A DNA stretch of 64,000 nt from Paenibacillus guangzhouensis. GTDB taxonomy: Bacteria; Bacillota; Bacilli; Paenibacillales; Paenibacillaceae. The notes under the pieces were generated by a model. The model was not told the origin of the DNA. It worked only from the letters and a program-made list of their open reading frames with translations, and ran no database searches. Below are positions 17,291 through 25,036 of this stretch, one piece after another. Where the stretch lies: the NCBI RefSeq assembly GCF_009363075.1, contig NZ_CP045293.1, positions 1,488,001-1,552,000 of the forward strand. The letters run 5' to 3'. Every line of letters starts with the position of its first letter. The stretch's first letter is position 1. Both the position numbers and the translations under genes were made by a program.

Positions 17291-17446
17291 ATAGATATCG
17301 GAGCGGGTGCGCTTATCGGTATCATCTCTGCCTTGTTGATCAATCGCCTCACGCCCAAGATCGAACTGATCAAGCGTTTGCTGGCCTTATATGAAAAAGC
17401 GGAACAGCGCATTTTGCCGACCCGCCATAAGTCAGGTAGCATGTGA
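17291..17446 (+). pseudogene. C-terminal fragment of an ArAE-like membrane exporter
   Basis: 52 codons, IDIGAGALIGIISALLINRL, then TPKIELIKRLLALYEKAEQR, like the last membrane helix and start of the cytoplasmic helix in aromatic-acid-exporter (ArAE_1) proteins. Just upstream another frame reads LSQKVFGTRIV, suggesting a frameshift at about 17290. No start or RBS: a relic. Family assignment is tentative. Confidence 0.45.
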
Positions 17447-17571
17447 GAATCTCGCCAGTGACCTATTACGACGCAACAAAAATAGCCCGAGTAATCAGGC
17501 TATTTTTGTATCAAGACATGTTTTTGTGAATCATTTTCTCAGGCAGCTGGCTCTGGATTTTTCTATTTTAG

Positions 17572-17802
17572 TTACTTAGATGTATCATCGTCCTGCGTAG
17601 TATTATCAACACTATCGCCCATTTTATTGCCTGCTGTTGCTCCAATGATACCCCCAACCACTGTACCAATAGGGCCAAATGCGGTACCAATAGCCGCACC
17701 AACGGCACCACCGCCTACAGTTCCTACAGCTTCACCAGTATTATTGCCAGATTCATCCTTAACATTGTCTCGATTTGCATTACGCTCATTGTGATTTGAC
17801 AT
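17572..17802 (-). CDS. glycine-zipper protein, 76 aa
   Basis: ATG 17802 with GAAGGAG nine bases upstream. Polar Asn/Asp-rich ends flank a Gly/Ala-zipper helix pair (VGGGAVGAAIGTAFGPIGTV, then VGGIIGATAGNKMGDSV), the pattern of Gly-zipper proteins that insert into or cross membranes. No signal peptide. Seen in many Bacillales as stress- or spore-associated small proteins; function unknown. Confidence 0.7.
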   Translation of the reverse strand: MSNHNERNANRDNVKDESGNNTGEAVGTVGGGAVGAAIGTAFGPIGTVVGGIIGATAGNKMGDSVDNTTQDDDTSK

Positions 17803-18011
17803 GTATTTCACTCCTTCATGTTGTAATGGACTTGTAGTCTTTTTTATATATTTAAATCCCTCACTAATTTGTCCTTTAATCATTATTTTATTCCCTTTGT
17901 CACATTGTTTTTATAAGAAAGGTCGTAATGAACTGGATAGGTATATGAGAACGTGCTCTCACATAGGGTGATTAAAGAATGGGAAGTCATCTGAAAAGGG
18001 AGTTGTAGAAA

Positions 18012-18827
18012 ATGGCGGAAACAAGCTTTGAGGAAGGTGCTCTCTTTGAGCTCCGATTTTGGTTGCAGATTTTAGGCGATCATGCGAGATTTATTCGGGA
18101 TGGGCTGGCTCCAGGTGAGGCTGCGGAAATATCCACTGCAGAGCAGTTTGTTCAAGGCTTTGACAAGTTGTTGGACGCTGCGCGGCAGGACCTGAATCGC
18201 GATTCCATCGCTGTCTTGCTTCAATCTGTCAATCCGTGGACTTCACAATTGCGCACCTTTAAGCTTCATTTGCTGCAACGTTCGCTAACAGGGAACATCA
18301 CCATCCATTTGTCTCAGACATTTTTGAATCATATGGTCAATGAGATCGAAGAAGCAATTCGTGTTTTTGCTGCATTGACAAGCGCCCAACTACCTGATTC
18401 GGGACCAGAGGTTAACCAACATCTACTATGGCTCCAAGATGCAATCGGCCACGCGGGCAGCTTGTCAGCTCAATTTGATCTGGTAGAGCATAACTGGAAG
18501 AACAAAAGCAATGAGTTCGAACGCTATTTTGAAAGCTATTATCTTAAAGCGATCGAGCTTGCGGGTTATATGCGTACTGGCTCGACCGAATTCCCTGCTC
18601 TAAGAAGGTTCAATCAGGAAGCCAATGCCGCTATGCTTCTTTTCATGAAATTTCTGTCCGAAGTGGAGGAACTAACAGCTGGAAAAGAAATACTGGGTAC
18701 GTTAGCACAGCTGATGCCGGATCATATGTACCGGGAAGAATGCTATTATTTGACTAAACTCTCTCAAGCTGCTTCAGGTATATCTAGCCCTAATTGTGAT
18801 CCTACCAGACCCCGAGTGGGGAGCTAA
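18012..18827 (+). CDS. DUF2935 family protein
   Basis: 271 residues with two related four-helix halves: first half starts EGALFELRFWLQILGDHARF, second QHLLWLQDAIGHAGSLSAQF. Paired His/Glu in the helices (LGDHARF, HMVNEIEE, IGHAGSL) look like a ferritin-type metal site, which fits the DUF2935 fold known from Bacillus structures. Enzymatic role not established. GGGAG twelve bases upstream; terminator follows. Confidence 0.8.
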   Translation: MAETSFEEGALFELRFWLQILGDHARFIRDGLAPGEAAEISTAEQFVQGFDKLLDAARQDLNRDSIAVLLQSVNPWTSQLRTFKLHLLQRSLTGNITIHLSQTFLNHMVNEIEEAIRVFAALTSAQLPDSGPEVNQHLLWLQDAIGHAGSLSAQFDLVEHNWKNKSNEFERYFESYYLKAIELAGYMRTGSTEFPALRRFNQEANAAMLLFMKFLSEVEELTAGKEILGTLAQLMPDHMYREECYYLTKLSQAASGISSPNCDPTRPRVGS

Positions 18828-18850
18828 GGATACTGCAACAACAGATGGAG

Positions 18851-18880
18851 AATAGCTTCTTGAGGTTAGAAGCTATTTTT
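18851..18880 (+). terminator. terminator after DUF2935 gene
   Basis: AATAGCTTCT, loop TGAGGTT, AGAAGCTATT, then TTTTT. Confidence 0.85.
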
Positions 18881-18890
18881 TTACTTAGAA

Positions 18891-18930
18891 TATAATCACT
18901 TGATTATATAATCAATCAATTATATAATCA
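18891..18930 (+). promoter_or_regulatory. ars promoter with overlapping ArsR operators
   Basis: TATAATCA occurs at 18891, 18907 and 18923, exactly 16 bp apart; the middle copy is part of the palindrome TGATTATATAATCA (18901-18914). A sigma-A promoter fits inside: TTGATT (18900-18905), 17-bp spacer, TATAAT (18923-18928). ArsR binding here would block polymerase directly until As(III) releases it. Confidence 0.7.
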
Positions 18931-19003
18931 CATTTGTATGGTATGGATTAGGAGTAAATAGACGGCTATGAGCACAATCATTTTATACGAGAAGGTGGCA
19001 CAT

Positions 19004-19333
19004 ATGGATGGTCGCATTCAAGAAATCGCAGAAGATCTTAAATTATTGGCAGATAAAACGAGACTGTCAATTGTTGCCCTCTTAAAAGAACGGGAACTTT
19101 GCGTTTGTGATATTACAGAAATTACAGGAATGTCGCAACCAAACGCCAGTCAGCATTTGCGCAAATTAAAAACGGCCGGCATCGTACATGAAAACAAAAG
19201 AGGTCAATGGGTATATTATTCTCTCATCTCTACAGACAAACCATATCTTAATGGTATTTACGAGATCTTGCCTGACATGAGTGACCAAATCAACGCAGTA
19301 AAAGGCTGCTTTGACGTCGAGGAGGAATCATGA
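19004..19333 (+). CDS. arsR: arsenic-responsive ArsR repressor
   Basis: 109 residues from ATG 19004 (GAAGGTGG ahead); a start at 18968 is possible but has a poor RBS. Winged helix of the ArsR/SmtB family: [16 protein letters not shown], the metal loop ELCVCDI (Cys-Val-Cys in helix alpha-3) and recognition helix [19 protein letters not shown]. The CxC loop is the usual As(III)/Sb(III) sensor. Overlaps the next gene by four bases (ATGA), so it is translationally coupled to arsB. It probably represses its own promoter at 18891-18930. Confidence 0.9.
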   Translation: MDGRIQEIAEDLKLLADKTRLSIVALLKERELCVCDITEITGMSQPNASQHLRKLKTAGIVHENKRGQWVYYSLISTDKPYLNGIYEILPDMSDQINAVKGCFDVEEES

Positions 19334-20742
19334 CCTTTTTAGCAATACTACTATTCTTCATCACGCTCACCTTTGTCATATGGCAACCAAAAGGACTTAA
19401 CATTGGCTGGTCAGCAGCCAGCGGAGCCATTCTTGCCTTGATCTTAGGTGTCGTGTCATTCACGGATGTATGGACAGTAACGGGTATTGTGTGGAACGCA
19501 ACGCTTGCCTTTGTTGCCATCATTTTCATCTCACTGATATTAGACGAGATCGGATTCTTCGAATGGTCCGCGCTTCATATGGCGCGTCTTGCGAAGGGGA
19601 ATGGTAAGCTTATGTTCGTGTACGTCATTTTGCTCGGTGCTGCTGTTTCTTCGTTATTTGCTAATGATGGCGCAGCCTTGATATTAACGCCGATCGTCCT
19701 GGCGATGGTCCGAGCGTTAAAGTTCGATGACAAGATGATATTGCCCTTTATTATGGCAAGTGGGTTTATAGCGGATACGACATCGCTGCCATTGATCGTA
19801 AGCAATCTTGTGAACATCGTTTCAGCCGATTATTTCGGAATTACTTTCTTACAGTATGCAAGTCGGATGATTATTCCAAATTTCTTTTCACTGGTTGCTA
19901 GCATTATCGTATTGTATTTGTATTTCCGTAAACATATCCCGAATGATTATCAGGTGTCTGAACTCAAAGCGCCTCGTGAAGCCATCAAAGATGTAAGATT
20001 ATTTCGTCTCTCATGGGTAATTCTAAGCATCTTATTGGTAGCTTATTTATCGAGTGAGTTTATCGGTGTCCCCGTCTCCGTCGTTGCAGGTATTGTAGCA
20101 ATGCTATTTATTATTGCAGCGAGAAGAAGTACATCGATCCACACTTCGAAAATCATCAAAGACGCACCGTGGGCCGTCGTGGTTTTTTCCATCGGGATGT
20201 ATGTTGTTATTTACGGATTACGCAATGCTGGATTAACAGATTTACTAGGCACAATTATACAATGGGTAGCAGATAAAGGGCTTTGGGCAGCGACAATGGG
20301 GATGGGGTATATTGCTGCTGTCATTTCCTCAATGATGAATAACATGCCAACCGTTATGATTGACGCGCTTGCCATTAAAGGCACACAGACAGATGGTATC
20401 ATTCGGGAAGCTCTAGTATATGCCAATGTGATTGGAAGTGACTTAGGTCCGAAAATTACGCCGATCGGTTCACTCGCAACATTATTATGGCTTCATGTCC
20501 TATCACGTAAAGGCGTCAAAATTACATGGGGCTATTATTTCAAAATCGGCATTATCCTTACCATCCCAACGCTGTTCATAACACTCACTGGACTATATTT
20601 GTGGCTTTACTTCATTAACTCAACGAATGTAAACATTTGGTTTGTCATTGTTGCTATCACAATTGCAATAGCTATGATCATCATACTTATCAAATTGGCC
20701 TTGAGCAGCAGACTTAAGAAAAAAAGTCATCAAGGTGCTTAA
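19330..20742 (+). CDS. arsB: arsenite efflux permease ArsB
   Basis: 470 residues, about twelve membrane segments, ion-transporter superfamily. The conserved blocks [20 protein letters not shown] and [19 protein letters not shown] are characteristic of ArsB. It expels As(OH)3/Sb(OH)3 in exchange for protons. Start overlaps arsR; an internal SD (GAGGAGG) lies just before the ATG. No ArsA or Acr3 gene is present, so efflux is driven by the proton gradient. Confidence 0.9.
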   Translation: MTFLAILLFFITLTFVIWQPKGLNIGWSAASGAILALILGVVSFTDVWTVTGIVWNATLAFVAIIFISLILDEIGFFEWSALHMARLAKGNGKLMFVYVILLGAAVSSLFANDGAALILTPIVLAMVRALKFDDKMILPFIMASGFIADTTSLPLIVSNLVNIVSADYFGITFLQYASRMIIPNFFSLVASIIVLYLYFRKHIPNDYQVSELKAPREAIKDVRLFRLSWVILSILLVAYLSSEFIGVPVSVVAGIVAMLFIIAARRSTSIHTSKIIKDAPWAVVVFSIGMYVVIYGLRNAGLTDLLGTIIQWVADKGLWAATMGMGYIAAVISSMMNNMPTVMIDALAIKGTQTDGIIREALVYANVIGSDLGPKITPIGSLATLLWLHVLSRKGVKITWGYYFKIGIILTIPTLFITLTGLYLWLYFINSTNVNIWFVIVAITIAIAMIIILIKLALSSRLKKKSHQGA

Positions 20743-20784
20743 CGAAGACTCACAAGAAACTAGATTATTGAGGAGCATGTAACC

Positions 20785-21210
20785 ATGGAGAAGAAACCGC
20801 TCGTATACTTTTTGTGCACTGGAAATTCTTGCCGAAGTCAGATCGCAGACGGATATTTACAAGCCATCGGAGGTCATAAATATGAAGTCAAAAGCGCGGG
20901 TCTGGAAGCACACGGCCTGAACCCTCGTGCCGTTCAAACCATGAAAGAGGCGGGTATCGACATTTCTCATCACACGTCAGATGTCATGGATCAATCTGTA
21001 TTGGCAGATGCAGATTTCATTATCACACTATGCGGTCATGCCAATGATCACTGCCCGGTTGTTCGTAACGATATAGCGCAAAGATGGCACTGGGGATTCG
21101 ACGACCCAGCAAAAGCCACAGGTACCGAAGAGGAGATTACTGCTCAGTTCCGTACGGTTCGCGATTCCATTAAAGAGCGTATCGAGCAGTTCGTTCAAGA
21201 AGGGAAATAG
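20785..21210 (+). CDS. arsC: thioredoxin-coupled arsenate reductase ArsC
   Basis: 141 residues of the low-molecular-weight phosphatase-like ArsC class. P-loop CTGNSCRSQ with Cys11 and Cys16, and the redox pair Cys83 and Cys90 in [10 protein letters not shown]: all cysteines for the triple-Cys relay to thioredoxin are present. Reduces arsenate to arsenite, which ArsB then exports. 42 bp after arsB with RBS GAGGAG, same operon. Confidence 0.95.
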   Translation: MEKKPLVYFLCTGNSCRSQIADGYLQAIGGHKYEVKSAGLEAHGLNPRAVQTMKEAGIDISHHTSDVMDQSVLADADFIITLCGHANDHCPVVRNDIAQRWHWGFDDPAKATGTEEEITAQFRTVRDSIKERIEQFVQEGK

Positions 21211-21238
21211 GTGGGTTAAGCTATACCCTCGAGAGATT

Positions 21239-21291
21239 AACACCTCCCATAAGAAGCAAAACGAGAATGAATAGCTCTTATGGGAGGTGTT
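21239..21291. terminator. 15-bp inverted repeat between convergent genes
   Basis: AACACCTCCCATAAG (21239-21253) and CTTATGGGAGGTGTT (21277-21291), perfect. No T-run either side; probably a bidirectional transcript end. The right arm includes the stop of the DJ-1 gene. Confidence 0.6.
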
Positions 21292-21841
21292 AACCATGAT
21301 ACCAATTGGAATCGAAATTAAGTTTCAGTAATTGTCCAAATTTCTCACCGAATTCAATAAATCCTCTTCCTCTTGCAGTCAATATATTGCCATCTTGGAC
21401 GACAAGATCATTACAATAATTCTGTTCATTAAAAAAGCCTGTTTCCTTTCTATGTTCTTCATACATGCCAATTGTGTATTTACGATCTTCTAACAATCCT
21501 GCTTTTGCTAATAGATATGGAGAACTTGAGATTGCTGCAATGACAAGATCCTTATTATGTAACGAACATCTCTTGATAAAATCGATCAGATCTTCGTTAT
21601 CATACAACGTTGAAATATCCATACATCCTGGAAATAATAGACTATCAAGCGTGTTGATATCTACATCATAGATCGTCGTATCCGAAATGCAAGTAAGATC
21701 GGATTCACCGATGATTGGTTCTGACGTAATCCCTATCGTCTTTATTGGGTGATTACCCTGTTTCAGAATAGAAAGGGCAACGGTTAATTCATATTCACTA
21801 AACAATGGGTACAAAATTACACCTGTTATTTTTGTTTTCAT
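21290..21841 (-). CDS. DJ-1/PfpI family protein lacking the usual nucleophilic Cys
   Basis: 183 residues with the flavodoxin-like DJ-1/PfpI fold: GVILYPLFSEYELTVALSIL, SLLFPGC, and the elbow region AAISSSPYLLAKAGLL. In the family the elbow reads AxCxG/A with a reactive Cys; here it is Ser. The conserved Glu near the N-terminus (SEYE) is kept. Hydrolase or glyoxalase activity is therefore doubtful; a sensor or structural role is possible. RBS AGGAAGG. Confidence 0.75.
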   Translation of the reverse strand: MKTKITGVILYPLFSEYELTVALSILKQGNHPIKTIGITSEPIIGESDLTCISDTTIYDVDINTLDSLLFPGCMDISTLYDNEDLIDFIKRCSLHNKDLVIAAISSSPYLLAKAGLLEDRKYTIGMYEEHRKETGFFNEQNYCNDLVVQDGNILTARGRGFIEFGEKFGQLLKLNFDSNWYHG

Positions 21842-21867
21842 TTCTTAAAATCCTTCCTTGTATTGGT

Positions 21868-22332
21868 TCAAGACTTTTGGTGTAAGTGTGAAAGAAGATC
21901 TTTCGTCATGACAATATGAGGGATACCATCCTCAATAAATTCAGCAGATGAAGTCTGATAGCCAAGTTTGCTATAAAACCCCTCTGCATGGGATTGCCCG
22001 TGCAATTTGACCTGATTATTTCCTTTTTCAAGAGCGAGTTCTTCTAATGCGATAATGATGTTTTTCCCAATCCCCAATTTCCTGTATGGTTCTAGAATAC
22101 ATATACGTTCTAATTTACCTATTCTATCAAGAACGCGTATCCTTCCTGTGCCAACGGGCTGCCCATTGTAATAGGCAAGTATATGTTCACATTGTCCATT
22201 CAGCGCATCAAATTCATCAAATTCATCAAATTCATCTTGAATTGGTACACCTTGTTCATCAACAAATACTTTCTTTCTAATGGAGAATGCAAGTTCTAAT
22301 TCCTCTGGACGTGTGATTCTTTTTGTAGTCAC
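21868..22332 (-). CDS. GNAT-family N-acetyltransferase
   Basis: 154 residues from GTG 22332, chosen because GAGAGGAAAG lies just upstream; a longer frame to 22452 adds a hydrophobic leader overlapping the divergent MarR promoter and is unlikely. GNAT core: AFSIRKKVFVDEQGVP, RICILEPYRKLGIGKNI (acetyl-CoA pyrophosphate loop R/Q-x-x-G-x-G/A, here RKLGIG), then HGQSHAEGFYSKLGYQ. An internal DEFD repeat comes from a 9-bp tandem repeat. Divergent from the MarR regulator at 22453, a likely controller. Confidence 0.85.
   Translation of the reverse strand: MTTKRITRPEELELAFSIRKKVFVDEQGVPIQDEFDEFDEFDALNGQCEHILAYYNGQPVGTGRIRVLDRIGKLERICILEPYRKLGIGKNIIIALEELALEKGNNQVKLHGQSHAEGFYSKLGYQTSSAEFIEDGIPHIVMTKDLLSHLHQKS
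22206..22236. repeat. 9-bp tandem repeat inside GNAT gene
   Basis: CATCAAATT three times plus a partial fourth unit; on the coding strand each unit adds Asp-Glu-Phe-like residues (DEFDEFDEFD). Unit length is a multiple of three, so slippage changes loop length without a frameshift. Confidence 0.85.
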
Positions 22333-22413
22333 GTTTTCTTTCCTCTCTAGATTTATTTTTTTTGAAAAAATCGTCATAATAGATTCAGCAACAATAACAA
22401 GTATACAAAAAAA

Positions 22414-22429
22414 TGTTGTAAATGCAACA
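22414..22429. promoter_or_regulatory. candidate MarR operator
   Basis: TGTTG-N6-CAACA inverted repeat, 23 bases before the MarR ATG and between the divergent GNAT and MarR genes. Confidence 0.4.
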
Positions 22430-22452
22430 AAAAAATATTGGTAGGTGTTCAA

Positions 22453-22905
22453 ATGAAGGAAATACTTCGCGAAGTTGGCATGATCGCTAGAGCATTGGAT
22501 TCCATAAGTAATATAGAATTCAAGGAATTAGATCTTACAAAAGGGCAGTACTTATATCTGGTCCGAATATGTGAGAACCCGGGCATCATTCAAGAAAAGC
22601 TGGCAGAAATGATAAAGGTGGACCGAACGACTGCAGCACGTGCGATACAAAAACTTGAAATCCAAGGATTTGTTGATAAGAAAGACGATGAGACAAACAA
22701 AAAAATTAAAAGGTTATTTTCAACTGATAAGGGTAAGCAAGCGTACCCCTTTCTAAAGAGAGAAGGGGATTATTCTAACTCGGTTGCATTAGCAGGACTT
22801 TCTGAGGAAGAAGCCGAAACATTATTTCATCTTCTACATCGAGTTAGAAAAAATATTGAGGTCGAGTGGGAGTTCGTCAAGAAGGGAAATAAAAGAGAAT
22901 ACTAA
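22453..22905 (+). CDS. MarR-family transcriptional regulator
   Basis: 150 residues from ATG 22453 (GTAGGTG upstream). Winged helix-turn-helix: IIQEKLAEMIKVDRTTAARA is helix 3/recognition helix, followed by the wing LEIQGFVDKKDDETNKKIKR. N- and C-terminal helices form the dimer interface. Probably represses itself and the divergent acetyltransferase. Ligand unknown. Confidence 0.85.
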   Translation: MKEILREVGMIARALDSISNIEFKELDLTKGQYLYLVRICENPGIIQEKLAEMIKVDRTTAARAIQKLEIQGFVDKKDDETNKKIKRLFSTDKGKQAYPFLKREGDYSNSVALAGLSEEEAETLFHLLHRVRKNIEVEWEFVKKGNKREY

Positions 22906-22918
22906 TATAAACATTGTT

Positions 22919-22950
22919 GAGCAGGCTATCACAGTCTGCTCATTTTTTTA
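22919..22950 (+). terminator. terminator after MarR gene
   Basis: GAGCAG (22919-22924) and CTGCTC (22936-22941), then ATTTTTTT. Confidence 0.8.
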
Positions 22951-23065
22951 TTTATTCTTTTGCAACTGTGTTATTTTCAAAATATTAATATTAAATCGTA
23001 TTTATTTTGACAATACATCTTCATGATATATAAAGACTGTGAATATGTTAGAGGAGAATCTGTCT

Positions 23066-24715
23066 ATGAAGCTGACATTAAGTAAGAAGTTGTTCGGAGG
23101 GTATTTGATCGTCCTTATCATTTTAGCTGTAACAATTGCTATTAGTTATACACGGTAACCTACTCAGTGATAAAGTGAAAAAATTAATTATGATACAAGA
23201 GCTAGCTTCAACAGTAAAACAGGAGCAATTAGACATCAGAAGTTACTTAGCAACGGGGAATTATTCATCGATTCAAAACTTCGCAGATTCCCATGATAAC
23301 TACTCGAAACAAAGTAAATCCCTACAGGATATCGTAGATCAGCCCAAAGCTAGAGTGCTCCTCCAAGAGTTAGAGAAGTTAGAAAACAAATTTAATCAAA
23401 TTGCTAACAAGAGGCTCAGAACCGAAATATGAATCTAAGGTTAATTGAAGGTACTGGAAGTGAAGTTACACTTGCATTTGATAAAAAAGTGAAGGAGCTT
23501 ACTACATTACAGCAAAATTTACTCGATGAAGGATACAAGACAACGTTTGCTAAAATTCAGTCCATAAAAACTTGGGTGCTTGGATTGGGAGCTCTAGCAA
23601 TACTGATTGGGATAGGAATTGCAATTAATCTAGGTCGAGTCATCAGCAGACCCGTTGTGACGATCTCAAATGCCGCGAAGGAAATTGCATCTGGAAACCT
23701 AACAATACCGGAAATTACCGTGAAGAATAATGATGAGATCGGCGAATTAGCCGCTTCGTTCAATCTGATGTCCCGTAACCTACGTGATTTAATCAATCAA
23801 GTCGGTTCAAACGCAGAATATCTAGCAGCTTCAGCAGAAAAACTTACAGCAAGCGCAGAGGAGACATCACTGGTGACGGAACAGATTACTTCTTCAATGC
23901 AAGGTGTTGCGTCTGGCGTAGATGTACAATTTAAAACGATTGAAGAATCCTCTAGCTCTATAAACGAAATGGCTATAGGCGCTCGTGAAATTTCTAAGAA
24001 TACCCTTATTGTGTCGGACAAGGCAATGGAAGCCCACGACAAAGCGTCAGGAGGAGTTGACGCAATTCAGACTGTTATTGGGCAAATGAATTCGATTCAT
24101 CATACGGTAAGTGAACTAGCAGTTCTTATATCAAAACTAGGTGAACGTTCAACTGAAATTGGTCAAATCGTAAGTGTTATGACAGAAATCGCTGCTTCAA
24201 CGAACCTATTGGCTTTAAATGCTTCAATCGAAGCAGCAAGAGCCGGTGAACATGGGCGTGGGTTTACCGTTGTTGTCGCAGAGATTCGGAAATTAGCTGA
24301 ACAGTCGTCCTTATCTGCGCAACAAGTGTCAACACTAATCACATCGATTCAAGATGAAACTGAGCAGGCGATTCATTCCATGGATAAAGCAACCAAAGAA
24401 GTTGCTGCAGGGATAGAAGTTGTTAATACCGCTGGGGATTCTTTCGAGTACATACAATATTCGGTTAATGTAGTCTCCTTGCAAATCCAAGAAATAACAT
24501 CTTCGGTGCAACAGATGGCGGCTGGTGCGGATCAACTGGTTCACTCGATGAAATTTATAACGGAAGTGTCGGAAAATACAGCATCTAGTTCACAGGAAGT
24601 AGCAGCTTCGGCAGAAGAACAAGATGCGACCATGAGGGAGATTTCCGCCTCCGCGAATGATTTGTCTCGAATGGCTGACCAACTTCAGACAGTCGTAGGA
24701 AGATTTACGTTGTAG
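23066..24715 (+). pseudogene. methyl-accepting chemotaxis protein, two frameshifts
   Basis: Frame 1 starts at ATG 23066 (GAGGAG upstream): MKLTLSKKLFGGYLIVLIIL, first TM, stop at 23156. Frame 2 (from about 23153 to 23430) carries the extracellular domain (NLLSDKVKKLIMIQELASTV). Frame 3 (from about 23408) holds the end of the sensor, the second TM ([18 protein letters not shown]), HAMP domain and the full signalling domain with the hairpin tip [20 protein letters not shown]. The two shifts compensate, so one indel each near 23153 and 23410 restores a typical chemoreceptor of about 550 residues. As read it is non-functional. Confidence 0.85.
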
Positions 24716-24820
24716 ACCTATAGTGAGAATAAGCCATCCATTAATCGAAGAGTTAGTTGCAATGAAATTGAGGGTATGATAAGATTGCGCTAATACTGAC
24801 GATAGGAGTTGAAGAGGATA

Positions 24821-24826
24821 ATGTAA
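24821..24826 (+). CDS. AUG-stop upstream mini-ORF
   Basis: ATGTAA with AAGAGG four bases upstream, immediately ahead of leader segment 1. Encodes only fMet; would place an initiating/terminating ribosome at the switch point. Confidence 0.45.
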   Translation: M

Positions 24827-24971
24827 AATTTCTTGCTAACGTTTAAAGAATAAAACAAGTTCTATTTGTGCTGTTTTTATTCTTTATTGGCAAGAAAGTT
24901 ACCTTATTCTTTTCACTCATAAAATACATCTTATCTGACTCTGCGTAGGGTTGGATTTGCTTTATTTTTTT

Positions 24972-25010
24972 GAGCTGCAAGAAAGGTCAACTTTCTTGCA
25001 GCTCTTTTTT
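24972..25010 (+). terminator. intrinsic terminator of the attenuator
   Basis: GAGCTGCAAGAAAG (24972-24985), loop GTCAA, CTTTCTTGCAGCTC (24991-25004), then six T; 14-bp perfect stem, 27 bases before the ABC-F ATG. Confidence 0.95.
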
Positions 25011-25036
25011 ATTTGAGAACAAAGGAGGTTTCTAAC

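Larger units (their letters stand above)
24768..25010 (+). promoter_or_regulatory. leader attenuator of the ABC-F gene
   Basis: Possible promoter TTGAGG (24768-24773), 17-bp spacer, TAATAC (24791-24796). An AUG-stop mini-ORF sits at 24821. Segment 1 (24829-24839, TTTCTTGCTAA) pairs with segment 2 (24887-24897, TTGGCAAGAAA), continued by AAAGAATAAAACA against TGTTTTTATTCTTT. Segment 2 (GCAAGAAAGTT, 24890-24900) can instead pair perfectly with segment 4 (AACTTTCTTGC, 24989-24999), which is otherwise the 3' arm of the terminator at 24972. A ribosome held at the mini-ORF would cover the start of segment 1, free segment 2 and prevent termination. Confidence 0.75.

Noticed and set aside
22206-22236. 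CRISPR-like repeat
   Set aside because: Nine-base units with no spacers; it is a coding microsatellite.
22333-22452. Longer GNAT start with an apparent membrane leader
   Set aside because: The leader overlaps the MarR promoter and operator; a GTG with good SD lies at 22332.
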